64,000 bases of DNA from Vermamoeba vermiformis (GCA_045837725.1 JBEWZL010000266.1:124001-188000), one strand, 5' to 3'; positions 10,886 to 23,562 are shown, counted from the stretch's first letter. Numbers and translations are program-made. Notes: a model not told the origin generated them from the sequence alone.

Positions 10886-13123
10886 TTAGTTGTTGCCAGT
10901 GCGCTTCAAAGCACCCAATGTCTCGACCAAGAAAGTCAAATCATCTTCGTCAGACAACTCGCCCACAGCTCCAGTCGTGCTATCGTTCACGTCGTTGGTC
11001 TCGTTGGCTTCTTCTTCCGGACTGTCGTCCTCATCATCGTTGTCACCTTGGAATGAAGCTCGATCGTGGCCAGTGATACGAATACGCACGGGTCTCAAGC
11101 ACTCCTCGCGCTCCTTAGTCAAACGTTCAAGTTTCTCTTGGTCTTCGGGTGTCAAAGTGCCTGACTTGCGGTGCATCTTGAGCATGTTGATCAACTTGTC
11201 GATCTTACGCAACTGCAAGATAGAGAGGTGAGTCAAGGGCTAATGAACTTGGTGGCAAACAAGACTACTTACGTATCTGTAAGGCCACTTCCTGCGCGTG
11301 CACTCTTTGAATCGTTTGCACAACATCGACTCTGAGATACCGAGCTTAGCAGCTGCTTCTTTTTGAGGAAGAACGAGCAAATCAGTAATATCAACGTAGG
11401 TGCAGTTGCCTGACGGCGAATCACCGTTGAAGTTGTCGCTGGCATTGAAGTTGTCGTTGTACAACACACTGTTGGAGGATTGATTGGGATTGTAAATCAT
11501 GTTTTCACTGCTCTTGGCGCGCTTGGGGATACGAGGACGCGAAGGACTTTCGCTCAACATAAAGTTCAGTGTGATGTTGTGCGGATCTCTGTTGTCAGCC
11601 TTTGAGATAGCAATAGGAGAAGACAGCGGGGTGCTAGCAGCTGAGCCGTCGCTCTTAACAGGGCTTTCAGGTTCAGTGAGTTGAGAAGGTACTCCTATTT
11701 TCATGTATTAGGAAATTATGACAATTTTAAATCCGTAATCAGTTCTCACTCTTTCTCTTGTTGATGCGTGATTGGACATGCAATGGCGCCGACTTAACGG
11801 GCTCACCAATATTTACAACTTTGCCCAATTCATCTGCGTATTCAAGCTGGAATTGAATGATGAATGCTTGGTGTTGGTGTTTGGAGGAAACTTCCATTAT
11901 CTTCAATTTTGAGAATGAGGCTATGCCATCAGCCTGCACGACGACAGTGCGTTGTCCCTATAAAAGAGTTCTTATAAGTCCCAAGAAAAACTTTGCTGCA
12001 ATTTAATTTTAAAATTGATTTGATCCGCATTACGAAGATTTTGCTGTTAATTGAATTCACTTACTTGCAGAATCTCTTGCTTATTGTCGAGTGTCTTGTT
12101 AATGATTGTATCACTGAGAGTTAAAATCAGTGTGGAAGTCACACGCAAGCGTCCTTGTCTGAAAGTTGCGTTAGTAAGATGTCGGGAAGCTTGAGTGCAA
12201 GCAACGTACCTAGCAATAGGGAGCAATGCTTCATCGGCTAAATACACGTTCACGGGAGGTTCTAAGTATTTGTTGGCGACTACATTGCCGCGGATCGTCA
12301 TATCTACCCTCAACGGACGAACGAATTTGTCGAGATCGATGGGAGGTGAAGGTGCAATGGGTGTTTGCTGTTCGATCTTAATTTCAGGAATAGCAGGAGT
12401 GGGTTCAGTAACCATATTAGTGAGGCCACTGCCAAAGAGAACTTGTTGGAAGAATCTGGACGTTGGTTGTTAGATAAGGTGCCTAATGACTAGCGGATAA
12501 ATGTTGTAAATTAATTAATATTATATCGCAAATTGCCTCACTTGGAATTGAATAGCAAGTAAATTTCAGATTTTGATGCCGATTACAAGTTCGGGTTCAA
12601 TTTCAGAAGAAATATAGGAAAAAAGAATTTAAATAATATATCCTTACCCCTCCGATTTAAAGGCGGCTTTATCGTCTCTAGAAATAAGAGTAGAAAGGGC
12701 TTTGCTTTTGAACTCCCAAATACTTTTCAACTCCTCTTGCACTGAGTCTGGAGGTGGGGCGGTAGCAGCAGGTACTTCTTGTTCTGGCTGTTTGTCTTTC
12801 AAAATCCATGTCTTTAACATTTGCAAAAGCTCGGACTCTCTTTGATTGTAATACTCGATCTGCTTCAACATCTCTCGAGGCGAGGTGCCGTCATCACTTG
12901 TAGACATATTTGAGTTCTCGTTCAATAAGGTGCTTTTAATTTCCATTGACGACGTATTGCTGGAAGGAGTATTGGCCCGAGGTAGAAATTGAATCGATCT
13001 TGTTAAATCATCAAGAGTTGGCATTGCTTGCGGAGCCCCATTTTGATTTAGCGTCAGGTGGTGAGGCAATAAAATATTTTCATTTTGATTAAGGGATTGG
13101 GCCCCGTTGCCGTTATTCATCAT
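10886..13123 (-). CDS. RWP-RK transcription factor with large beta-rich domain
   Basis: Six exons (13123-12648, 12455-12210, 12158-12065, 11957-11750, 11694-11273, 11212-10886) encode 590 residues. Near residues 446-490 lies an RWP-RK domain: LPQKEAAAKLGISESMLCKR, FKECTRRKWPYRY, then LRKIDKLINML across an intron. RWP-RK factors regulate nitrogen response and gamete development in plants and also occur in slime moulds. Residues about 200-340 form a second, beta-rich block (for example VQADGIASFSKLKIMEVSSK and FIIQFQLEY). It resembles an immunoglobulin-like DNA-binding fold of the STAT/Rel kind in its spacing, though I cannot assign a family. The N-terminus has Asn/Gln-rich and coiled-coil segments, and the C-terminus is acidic (possible activation region). 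The intron at 12159-12209 is 51 bases, stop-free and in frame, so a retained form would still be translated. Confidence 0.87.
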
Positions 13124-13620
13124 TCCGGTTGGATGCGGTTAATCTTGGGATTGGAAACGGTATGCTCGACAAGTAAAGCTGCTAGTCCTAGGACAATCCA
13201 CCACAAAAGAACAAATATCTTCCTATGTGTTAGTGAAATACGAGACAAGAAAACAAGCAGAAAAAAACGCAGTCAATTTGCTGTTTTTGTTTTGGCCCGA
13301 ACCAAGTTTCCGCATTAAATGTTAGCCCAAATAAAGAAATTTCCCAGGCTTGGATCGGATCGCGTCTGGCGAGCGATTTTAATTCTACAAGTCAGCTGAA
13401 GTAATATTGATAAGTTGCGTACTCAAAATTTATCCTTGGAGTTTATTTAGGTCGCCATTTATTAATAAAATAAAACAGTCCCGATCGGCGATCGAAACGA
13501 ATCTGACGTCGAATCAAAACACTTCCAACAATGGTTGGTGGTTTATTAACTGCCAATAAATTAGAGAGGGTTTAAAACAAAAATTACATCAAATCCGATC
13601 CAGATCGAATCTCGTTTCAA
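13124..13620. other. Intergenic between RWP-RK start and PH-protein stop
   Basis: 497 bases without a supported gene. The RWP-RK promoter should be here and the PH-protein 3' end near 13550-13620. The open frame on the plus strand at 13085-13318 has no homology I recognise and mostly overlaps the start of the RWP-RK gene in antisense. Confidence 0.45.
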
Positions 13621-15281
13621 TTACATCAAGAAGTCAAAAGTATTTGCCTTGTTATTTTGTTGAGGTTGTTGGTAAGATTGATTGTTCTGAGGCTGATTAG
13701 AGCCGACAGAGACAAACAGATCGGCAAACGGATCATCATTGCGGGAGACGGGCTTGGATGGAGAAGTGACGGGGCCTGAGGGAGTGGCAGAGGATCCCGA
13801 TAAGAAAGGGTTGAAGGCTTGATTGTTAGCGGGCTGTTGAGGTTGAGTTTGGGGTTGAGGAGAGGGTGAGCCGAAGGGATTGAACGGCTGTTGTTGTTGG
13901 GGTTGCGAGGGTTGCATGTAGCCCATGTTCATAGCGGGCTGTTGTGGTTGCGAGGGCGATTGAGGATAAGTCATCTGCAGCGGTTGCATGCCCATAGATT
14001 GCGAGTACATAGGTTGTTGTTGTTGAGTTTGAGGTTGTGAGTAGCCCATGGTCAGATTCATCGCGGGTTGTTGTGGCTGAGCAGGGGTAGCGAAAGGATT
14101 GTTAGCACCGACAGTAGGTTGACCCATCATCAAGGACTGTTGTGATTGTTGAGGTTGAGGGAAGCCCATCAGAGGTTGCGAGGTCTGAGGCTGCAAGAAC
14201 GGATTGGTAGAGGGCGAGGTGGAGATTTGTTGCACAGACTTCTGCGAGCCAAAGTCGATAAAGTCAGGAATGCCTTGTTGCTGGTTGTTAGCAGGGGCAG
14301 CGGGCTTGATGTTGATTTGCAACGAGTTCTTGGCTTGTGGAGGAGGGGCAATACCAAAGCCCAAACCACCGCTCGAACCAGTCTTGGGAGGCGGGGCCAA
14401 TAAAGGTCCAGCAGAAAGTTCTTCGTCGTCTACAACCTTCTTCAAAGGTCTCAAGGGCTCAATTTTAGTCTTTTCAGCTTGCTTTTCAACCTCTTTCTTT
14501 TTGATTTCTTTGGCTTGTTTGTCAAGACCACCAGTGATCGATTGACGCATATCACGAACCCATTGTTCCTTCACATCGGGAGTGGGGGCAAAGAACAAGA
14601 ATGATCGTGCTCTGCAGTTTAATCTGAATTCGCCTATGATTGATAGCATTCATTAGCAACGTGCTTAAATTTCAGCTATGTGCCGCTAAGATCTAACAGA
14701 TCTCGGAGTAACAACATTACAAATTTCAAATAACTTACTATTGTAAGGAGAATCACCACCGTCATCAATATTAACATAAGGACTTCTCAAGCTGATATAA
14801 ATCCGCAACCAATACTTTCTGCTGCCTTCTTTTTTTGTGAGCAACAAAACGTCATTAAATAAGAAAAAGTGTCGCTTCTTTCGTTGTTTTGTCTTTTCGT
14901 CCCAAACATAAAGCTCTCCTTCTCTACAATACCAATAATTATTAGTACGGCAAAATGTAATATTTCAAAACACAGGCGACCGGGTAATAATTATAATAAG
15001 CGTAATATTTGGTTATATACGTATTTGTGTCTATTTTACGTTAAAAGAGGTTTAAACTATCGAGTCATAATTTTTTGAAAATAGGTTATCAAATCTGACG
15101 CTATCTTTACCTGACGAAGAATCTTTCTGGGTTAATCAAATCCTATTTAATTACATGAATCAATTATTTAGGTTTTAATTTTCTGTCAGAAAGATTATGA
15201 TCTTACCTCTGGTTTGGGATGCAACATTTCGTAAATAGTCCACACCCGACTATAGTCGGATCTGTCAATATTGAAAGACAT
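13621..15281 (-). CDS. PH-domain protein with NPF/DPF endocytic motifs
   Basis: Four exons (15281-15207, 15142-15111, 14923-14739, 14633-13621) give 434 residues. Residues about 30-135 form a pleckstrin-homology domain: GELYVWDEKTKQRKKRHFFL, FNDVLLLTKKEGSRKYWLR, and a final helix with VKEQWVRDMRQSI. PH domains bind phosphoinositides or proteins at membranes. The long C-terminal part is rich in Pro, Gln and Met and carries repeated NPF tripeptides (TNPFLQP, NNPFATP, FNPFGSP, FNPFLSG) plus DDPFADLF. NPF binds EH domains; DPF and DLF-like motifs bind AP-2 or clathrin. By these parts it looks like an endocytic adaptor (inference). A longer open frame upstream lacks an ATG, so I start at 15281. 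Confidence 0.8.
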
Positions 15282-15444
15282 GATTCTGTTGATACAAATG
15301 TGGTCTTTAATGTAATAAATAACGGTAATGGGCGGTTCTACCAAAAAAGCAGGAAAAATTTCTCCTTGGTCCGACACGTGCTTCCAAATGTGGTCATACT
15401 ATTACTGCTACAAAAGATATGTTGCGGTAATGTTATTAATAGAT

Positions 15445-16862
15445 TTATTCGAATACAATGGCCGGGCCTTGAGGCTTCTTGTCACCCTTATCGAGCTTTT
15501 CCAACAGTTTCTTCGCCATTTCAATGTACAGTTGTGAGGAGTAGCTCTCAGGATTAGAGACAACTATCGGCTTTCCATGGTCGATGGTATCGCGGATAGC
15601 AGGGTCTAGTGGAATCTGCACAGATGGTTAGGTTCATTTGAAGCCAAAAATGAGCATTACCTCGCCGAGGAAATCAATGCCCATGTCGGCAGCTGTCTGT
15701 TTTGCACCACCTTTGCCGAAGATGTCATGCACTTCACTGCACTTCGGGCAGATGAATCCACTCATGTTCTCTATGACACCGAGTATCTGCAGCCACTGTT
15801 AGAGATCAAAGCCTATTTAAGCTAAACATACCGGCACGTTGACATTTTTGAACATTGTTATGCCACGCCGTGCATCAGCGAGAGCGACGTCTTGAGGTGT
15901 TGACACGATGACAGCCCCTGACAGCGCGACTCGTTGCGTGACAGTCAACTGCGTGTCACCCGTGCCGGGAGGCAGGTCAAGCACGAGAACCTGGTCCCGA
16001 GGTCAGAACGATATGACAATGACTATGGCACTCACGTCTAATTCTCCCCATTGCACTTGGAATAACAGCTGCTGAACAGCACCCATGATCTGTCCAGGAG
16101 GTGAGTACGCATCAATGCGATGATTGTAACTGCCTACCATTGGACCTCGCCACACATAAGCAGTATCTTCCGGCACTAAAAATCCCGATGAAATGCATTT
16201 GATGTTGTAGTTGGTCAGTGGCTTCATAAAGTTGTCGGGAAGGATCTCAGGGCGTTGGTTGCGCAAGTTCATCATTAAGGGAATGGATGGTCCGTATATA
16301 TCAGCGTCTAGCAGTCCTACTCGCTTGCCCAATCGTTCAAAGGCCAGTGCTAAGTTCACCGACACAGTTGACTTGCCTACACCACCCTGTCACGTGTCAA
16401 TTCCGTACTGGAGCCCTAACAAGTCTTACTTTGCCGCTAGCTACTGCGATGATATTTTTAACACCGGGAATATTGGATTTGTTCTGTACTGGCTGTTTCA
16501 TGTGTCCAGTACCTGGTCTAATGTTTGTGTTAATAGTGGGCGCTGGATCCGCACCACCTGTTATATTTGATTGAGGAGGAGGTGCTAGAGGACTCTGATG
16601 AAGATTTGGTTGGGGCTTCGGAGCGGGGCTGGGTGTTGGCTCGTTTTTATTAAAGATCTTGCCGAAAATACTCCTTTCTATTTTATATTAATTTTTAAAA
16701 TAATATTAGTCGAATATAATATACTCGGGAGTGCAAATAAATGACGTGCAATTTTTTCTGATTTTTCTCTGTGTCGAATGAATTTGACTTACGGAATATT
16801 GTTGGCTGACTTCCTGGTCTTAAGACCTGTTTTGTGACTAGTACTCTAATATTACGTAACAT
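15445..16862 (-). CDS. NUBPL: Mitochondrial Fe-S P-loop ATPase Ind1/NUBPL (complex I assembly)
   Basis: Six exons (16862-16793, 16677-16430, 16386-16036, 15990-15832, 15786-15661, 15615-15445) encode 374 residues. Ind1/NUBPL carries an iron-sulfur cluster to respiratory complex I. The deviant Walker A motif GKGGVGKST spans an exon junction. It is followed by [32 protein letters not shown] and the conserved FICPKC whose two cysteines bind the shared cluster. The first 35 residues are a typical mitochondrial presequence ([17 protein letters not shown], basic, no acidic residues), which argues for Ind1 over cytosolic Nbp35/Cfd1. A Pro-rich linker lies between presequence and ATPase. The stop codon is only 164 bases from the start of the downstream PH gene. 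Confidence 0.92.
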
Positions 16863-16952
16863 GTTGTGTTGCGATAAGTGCAGGATGTCAAAACTCGGTT
16901 ATACGGCTCGATCTGTTTTCTCGACCACGTGCTTAATCAAAAATTGCCGCAA

Positions 16953-18886
16953 TTATTTAGTTTTATTATTGGACTCTTTCTTTTTGCCTTCTGACTCGCT
17001 TGCTTCAGGTCTCGTAGTGATGTGATTGGTTTGCTTGGGCAGTATCTTTGTCTTGCCACCCATGTACGGGACGAGCGGTGCAGGGATGTTAATGCTGCCA
17101 TCGGGCTGTTGATTCGACTCTAAGATGGTCAATATAACTCGCGGTACAGCTAATGCAGTGCCGTTCAAGGTGTGCACATATTCACTTTGTGCGCCGACAG
17201 CGCGTCTGTTGTAAAGAAAGATTAGAACGAGTACGTAGATTGACATGCACGTGCCTGAATCGAATGTTCAATCTGCGGCTCTGATAATCAGTGCAGTTCG
17301 AGGCACTAGTCACTTCACCATAGCCATTCTTAGAGGGCATCCAAGCCTCAATGTCGTATTTGCGATAGGCGGAGGCACCGAGATCACCACTCGGCATGTC
17401 TAGCACACTGCGTTGGAGATGAGATATTGCAGTGTTAGTGACTCACTCATTCACTTACCGGCAATGGAGTCCTAGTTCGTCCAAGATCTCAATTTGAATG
17501 TTCAACAGTTCGTCGTGCAGGGCTTGACTGTCTTCAGGACGACCAAACACGAACATTTCAACTTTGGAGAACTGATGCACACGATACAGGCCCCGACTGT
17601 GTTGACCAGCGCCAGTCTCGGCTCGGAAACAGTGACTGAACGCAACGAATTTGAGTGGCAAGTGCTCGTTGGGAATGATTTGATCGAAGTACATGCCTGC
17701 GAGAGGTATTTCAGAGGTGCCAATCAGACACTGGTCGTGGTCAGCGAGGAAATAGGTCTGCAGTGGAGGTGTTAGGACATCGGTAGGAACACGCGCGTGA
17801 CACGTACCTGACTCGCTTGAGAACGCGGTGCAAAGCCACAACCTTCAGCGATTGAGTCGCGGACCTGTCGTCAGTGAGTTCACAGTATATATATGTGCTG
17901 AGTCCTATTGGCTTACAATGTCAGGCGTGATGACTGGAATGAATCCTTTGTTCGTCACTTTGTTCATGGCCCAGTTCGCCAGAGCTAGTTCAAGTTGTGC
18001 CTGAATCCACTTTAATACAAACATCTGACGTATGAATATACGACTACTTACAGCCTCGTTGAACGAATAGTAGAACTTGGCACCGGAGACAATGCTGCCT
18101 GTCTCAAAGTCCAGCAAAGACAAGTGTTTGGCCAGTTCTAAATGATCTTTCGGCTCAAAAGCGAAGGCAGGCTTCGTGCCAAAGGTCTATTGATAGCTCG
18201 TTAATACTATGGCAAGTACATATACTTTCAATGCACCTTGATGACTTTTGCAGCGTCTTCACCTCCAATTGGAATGTCAGGGTGATATAAATTAGGTACT
18301 TTCAGTCCCTCTTCGAGCAATTGGGCGTGTAATGTGTCTAGTTCTTTATCGAGGTCTGATACGGTTGTCTTAATAGTCTTGCCCTCTTCTACGTATTTCT
18401 GTCGTGTGGCTGGATCCAGATCTTTCCGTTTCATTTCCTCTGCAATTTTATTGCGACGACTACGCAATTGTTCGACCTCTTTTAATTTATCCATTTGCTT
18501 TTCATACAAGGCAGCTACCTTGTGAATATCTGCTTCGGCATTTCTGTCTTTGATAACTTTCGCGATCTGATCCACGTTGTCTCGGAAAAATCGAAAATCC
18601 AAGTGTGCTTTTAGCTCTATAATTTTCGCAAACATAATTTATTAATAACATGCATGGATATTTTGACAAGCAAACGAGGGATCTAATAATATTCAATAAA
18701 ATAATTCGTGAATTTGCACCAGAATAAAAATACGCATAGCGCAACGTTCTAATATATCAATAACTTACCTAGTGATTTTTTAACGTGATTTTTTCTTGTA
18801 GATAACAGCGGTGTGACATTCGCGCGGTAAATGGTCGTCGTGGCTGCCTTGGTGCGCAAAGTACGCGATACAATTTGTCGCAGCAT
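16953..18886 (-). CDS. SARS2: Seryl-tRNA synthetase, mitochondrial type
   Basis: Eight exons (18886-18769, 18616-18237, 18186-18052, 18000-17917, 17864-17808, 17757-17459, 17407-17255, 17205-16953) give 492 residues. It charges tRNA-Ser. The N-terminal long coiled-coil arm ([20 protein letters not shown] onward) is followed by the class II core: motif 2 [20 protein letters not shown], and motif 3 with [19 protein letters not shown]. The first 35 residues ([18 protein letters not shown]) are basic and hydroxylated, as in a mitochondrial presequence. Alternative starts could in principle give a cytosolic form. The intron at 17206-17254 starts with GC rather than GT; no GT donor nearby keeps the conserved LNIRFRRAVG reading frame. 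The C-terminal tail is lysine-rich. Confidence 0.92.
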
Positions 18887-19559
18887 GGTTGTGTTGAGTA
18901 ATTATAATACTACAACACTCCGTACGATGTTAGTTTTCTGACTTGTCGTGTCAGTTCATGAATGTTAAAAAAATGAGCTCAACTGACAGAAGTCTTTTTG
19001 TGAGTAATCGAATAGGCACCATAGAGCACCAACAACGACTAAATTAAACCACAACATGAACAGCTCTTGATCTAGCTTTTAGTGGCCTCAAATCCAAAAA
19101 GCAGTGTGCGCGGAGTCCAGGTACACTCTGTGCCCCAGACCCCGGCACGCCGCCAGAAGTTTGTAATTGGTAATAACAACATCGATGAAGCTCGACAACA
19201 TTAGCATCTCGTTAGAGATGTCGGCGTCGTGAGTCAAATTGAATGCTTTTTTGTGGAGCAGTTTTGTCACAAGCCTTGTGGCACTAAAACTTGTTGTGGG
19301 ACTAAAGAGTGGTGATGGTGCAGATCTCAGAGCAACACGAAGCGATATCCAGAGATCCAATCGGTACCCGGATAACTTGGAATCCGATATAGGACTTTCG
19401 TAGTATGTCGATTTGGTTCAACTTTTGTGGATGGATTTGTTGGAAATACATCGAAATTCATTTGGGCATCTAGTAGCTCGGGGCGGTTATTCTGTTCGGG
19501 TTCAAATTCGATGATCTGTCTAAAAATTCAAGCTCTTTGTTTAAAGCAACACATCACAA
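18887..19559. promoter_or_regulatory. Divergent upstream region, SerRS and translin
   Basis: 673 bases between two outward start codons. A minus-strand frame at 19088-19360 has no ATG at its start and no recognisable motif, so I leave it uncalled. Nothing else is evident. Confidence 0.4.
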
Positions 19560-20517
19560 ATGGAAAAAATCTTTAGCGACATTAGCAAGCAGCTAAATGA
19601 AGAGTCCACTCTCCGAGAGGAAATTAAAACTGTTTTGCACGAAATGACCGCGACGTTGCGATCTGCCTCTGCACAAATGCAACAAATTCACGGCTCCATT
19701 AAAAACGGTAACAATAGTTATCTATTGCGGTGGACGTGATTGCCGCATAGAGCATGAAATTGAATTAACAATATTTTTTTTAATAATTTTTGGCTGATAC
19801 AGCGAGGTTGAATAGCAATAATTAACCCTAAATTGGCACATTGTGATTTTTATAATATTAATTTAATTATGTACAGCTCAGTCAGTTTGCGATCAGACGA
19901 AAAAAGCCTTAGCACCTCTGAAAGACCAATTCGCGAAATTACAACAACACATCAATGCCGATAATTACTACAAATTTATTCAATTATGGAAGAACGATTT
20001 ACAGCAAATAGTCTTTATGTTAGCATTCTTAACTTGGCTCGAATCCAAAAGACTGATTGATCTGCAAGAAATTGAACAGTTCCTGGGCTGTAAGTGCAAT
20101 CTCAAATGCTGATGCGTATTCATATTAATACCCATTGTTAGTGCCGGGCAAGTCTCAGGGTGTCAATGCATTTGCCCTAGAGCTCGAAGACTATCTCGTG
20201 GGCTTGACTTACCTGCCGAACGAACTCGTGCGTAGTCATTGCATTATCTATTAACAACACTAACAATCGATTCATAGTCTCGTCTCGCGATTAACAGTGT
20301 CATCGCAGAGGAGTTTGCCTTGCCAGGACAAATTTCGCAGTTTATTTCAGATTTGTACGCAGGTTACAGACTGCTCAATCTCAAGAACGATTTTCTGCGC
20401 AAACGAATGGACTCGATCAAGTACGACGTCAAAAAGGTCGAAGAGGTCGTGTATGATGTTGCTTTGCGCGGTCTCAGCAAGAACAACGCGCAACAACCCA
20501 CCAGCAACACACAATAA
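19560..20517 (+). CDS. TSN: Translin
   Basis: Four exons (19560-19707, 19877-20089, 20142-20227, 20278-20517) encode 228 residues, the family length. Translin is an all-helical octameric nucleic-acid-binding protein. With Trax it forms C3PO, which removes passenger strands in RNAi and trims tRNA. The best match is the C-terminal block: SRLAINSVIAEEF, then YAGYRLLNLKNDFLRKRMDS and IKYDVKKVEEVVYDVALRGL, almost invariant from animals to fungi. The acidic catalytic residues belong to Trax, which is not in this window. Confidence 0.95.
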
Positions 20518-20625
20518 GAGAAGTGGATTATATAAAGCTATTCGAGGTTGTACTACAACACCAGCAGTAATTCAATCGTGATTTTATTTGACTGCACTAC
20601 CGTCCATCAACTATTACGTGTGATG

Positions 20626-22580
20626 TTAGTCATCGTTGTGTTCACTCGAGCCTTCAAATTCTGACTCTTCAGCCTCTTCTTCGTCCTCGCTCTCTTCAAT
20701 AGCACTGTTCGCACTGTCATCGTCTTTTGCTTTTTTCTCTTTTTTGTTCTTCTTTTTCTTCTCTTCGCTCTTCTCGCCTTCCTCACTGCTCTCTTCGTCG
20801 CTGTCAATTACTCCCTTTTTAATTGCTTCTTTCATGATCTAGCAGAATATTAGACACGCCGCAAGATACAGCACAATACTTACAGTGTCGAAATCATTGG
20901 TGTTGTAGCTCTTCGGTTTGACAGTTTGTGTAGCTTGGCGAGTGACACGTGTCTTGGCCTCAGAATTGATAATCAGCGAGGTGTCAAGTTCTTCCATCTC
21001 TTTCTCTCGCGCTCTCTTCTCTCTGCAGAGTGGTGAGTATGGAAGCTCTTTTGAGTCAGTGCACTTACTTGTATTGTTCGATTTGCTTTGCGGACATGCT
21101 CGGGGTCAATTCGTTCTCCTCCATGATTTCTTTCAGCTTCTTAATGGATTGTTTTCTGTTCAATCCTTCGAGTGTTTTTTGTGTAACTAAAGCTCATGTT
21201 AATAGGAGGTACCGATAATAAGAGACTAGCCCTAACCTCTAACACCGCATCTGTTTAACAAGTGCTTGTATTTGTTGACTTTGTCTTGCAACTTCTTCTC
21301 TTTCTCAGTGAGCTCTTCTTTGGGCTAATACACGCGTCAGTTCACGATTAGCTCACTAAGGGGTTTTGACATACCTCGCTCTTCTTTTGCTTCTTGGCCT
21401 TGGGCTTGTCTTCTTCATCATCGCTGTCTTCTCTCTTTCTCTTCTTGCTCTTCTTAGCGGTGCTGGCTTCACTCTCTTCGTCATCAGCTTTCTTAGATTT
21501 CTTCGCACTTTTCTTCGGCTTGTCTTCAGTCTTTTTCTTGACATCCTTCTTGGTCTCGCTCTTCTTGCCGTTCTTCTTTTTCTCGCTCTCGCTTTCATCT
21601 TTTTCCGACTCTTCTTGTTCACTCTTGTCGCTTTCTTCCTTTGCCGACTCTTCCTCGCTCTCTACTTTCTTGTTCGATTTTCCTTTTTTTGCAGTCTTCT
21701 TCTCCGACTCACTCTCGCTTGCCTCTTTCATCGACTCGTCTTTGTCGCTTTCGGCGCTCTCTTCGCTGGCCTCTTTTTTCTTCGTCTCTTTTTTGGGCTT
21801 GACATCAGTCTTCTTGGCCTTGTTGTCACTCTTCTTCTTGTCCTCTTTTTGCACGGCCTTCTTGCCCTTGGTTTCGCTCTTTTTGGCCTCTTTTTTGTTA
21901 TCCTCGCTCTTATCCTCGCTCTTGTCCTCGCTCTCTTCTTTTTCTGACGCTGACTTTTCGCTCTCTTCGACACTTTCGTCCTTTGCAGGCTTGGTTTGCT
22001 TCTTAGCTTTTTTCTTTGTCTCAGTTGCTTTTTTATCGTTCTTTTTATTCGCTTTCTCGCCTTTCTTGCTCTTCGCGTCTTTTTCGCTCTCCGATCCCTC
22101 GTCAGACTTCTCGGCTGACTTGTCTTCAGATTGGTCGTTCTCCTCTTGAGCTTCGCTCTAACCAGGATTAACAAAGCAGGTCAGAGGTTGTTGCACTTAC
22201 GAGAACCGTAGCGATGAGAGCTTTCACTGCATCTGCTTCCTCTTCGAGAGCTCCTTCTTGAAGAGCTAATTTTGTTTCCTAAAAGCTTGTTACTCATATT
22301 GCAGACTTGCTTATACTTCAATACACTTACCAAAGACTTACGAACAGCTCCAACACTCAACGAGCTGGATTTGGAAAATAAAAAATTTCAGTATTTCACT
22401 ATATTGAGGTAATTAAATAATCTGGCCAAATATTGATAATAAGTATAATTTTAAAATATTAATTTACACATGTGTCGTTGATCTCAACGCTCGGTCTAAC
22501 ACTTACGAAAGGTCTGCTCCTTTAATTATTTCTCTTAGAGCCTTTTTAATTTTAGTCTCCGAAACTCCAGCAATTTCCAT
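20626..22580 (-). CDS. HIRIP3-like histone chaperone with DEK-C and CHZ regions
   Basis: Eight exons (22580-22507, 22364-22331, 22278-22201, 22157-21375, 21324-21237, 21186-21069, 21022-20884, 20838-20626) give 508 residues. Residues 1-62 form a DEK-C-type helical domain (IKKALREIIKGADLSSLSVG). A central part of about 260 residues is almost only Lys, Glu, Ser and Asp. The C-terminal third matches HIRIP3: NKYKHLLNRCGVR, then ELTPSMSAKQIEQYKEKRA and EMEELDTSLIIN, close to the CHZ motif that binds H2A-H2B dimers. A final acidic tail ends the protein. Known HIRIP3 proteins have the same order: DEK-C-like start, charged middle, CHZ end. The likely role is nuclear handling of H2A-H2B dimers. Confidence 0.8.
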
Positions 22581-23562
22581 GGTGAGTGGTAAGTTCTGAA
22601 GAATTATAATTCAAATAACGGTGTGCTGGGAATGAAAATAATGGCGGGAACAAGAGAAATGCACCTGACCATGCGATACCCATTCATCGATCGAAACAGT
22701 TTTAATTCGGTCTCGCGTTGACGTCCGCGGAGATTGTTCTATGTTGCCACGGAGTATTGTCGGAAGACAACCGGCAAGATTGGATCTACTGGACTTTTCA
22801 GCGGGACCTTGTTGATACGTTTGTTTACCGTGAAATTAAGTAACGACGTCAACCTCGAAGGATTCCGAAAGCAAAGCATTCAATTTCGCAACCTTGAAGG
22901 AGAATTACTAGGTTTGGCTCGGAGCCACGCAAAAAAAGTGGCAGAAGAAAAATTGACGAAATTCTCGAGCAGTAAAATCGGCTAGTTCTCAATGAGATTG
23001 TTGCCTTTTGTTTTCCAGCAGGGCCCGGAATCACACGTTTTGGAGCACAAACCTGAAAGTTACGTGAAATTTACACTTTCTGTGCGGAATCTCCATGTGT
23101 TCTCTTAATCGTCGACTTTCTTTTTTTCAACCGTTTATTCACCGTATTCTGTAGTCGCAGCATCACGTGAACACTGCTATACAACACAATTTTCGGTTCT
23201 ATTTCTTTCATTATTTTTTGGAAGAGAGACGGATGCAACAAGCTTAACAGTTCAGCATTGTAGAATTAGTTTACAATACTATTGGCATTCGACAGTCGAT
23301 ATATAATTTAATAGAGGAATAAGGTATGTAGTGCTATTCATTGTATTGGAATGAAGCGGCGAGCAATCACTTTCGTCTGACAACCAACAACTCTTTTTAT
23401 TGCTATTTCGAAAATTATTACTATCGGACAATTTAATCGCTCGATTCATTGTTATTTATTCTATTGTAACACTATGCGTGTTAAATAATCAAGTCTGAAT
23501 TCTTAATTGTCGAGCAAAATGCTGATAGTTTCATACCAGGTGTCAGATACCGAACTACTGTA
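22581..23562. promoter_or_regulatory. Long divergent upstream region, HIRIP3-like and DUSP genes
   Basis: 982 bases, the longest gene-free stretch in the window. A plus-strand frame at 22734-22985 has no ATG and no homology I recognise. I see no tRNA-like fold or repeat. Both neighbours start outward from it, so it holds two promoters, probably with long 5' leaders. Confidence 0.4.

Noticed and set aside
19088-19360. Minus-strand frame of 90 residues upstream of SerRS
   Set aside because: It starts with a non-ATG codon, shows no known domain and lies in a divergent promoter region.
21366-22149. Long hydrophobic plus-strand frames of 193 and 251 residues
   Set aside because: Antisense shadows of the Lys/Glu/Ser-rich middle of the HIRIP3-like gene.
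22734-22985. Plus-strand frame of 83 residues in the long intergenic region
   Set aside because: No ATG start, no recognisable motif, and no splice pattern linking it to another exon.
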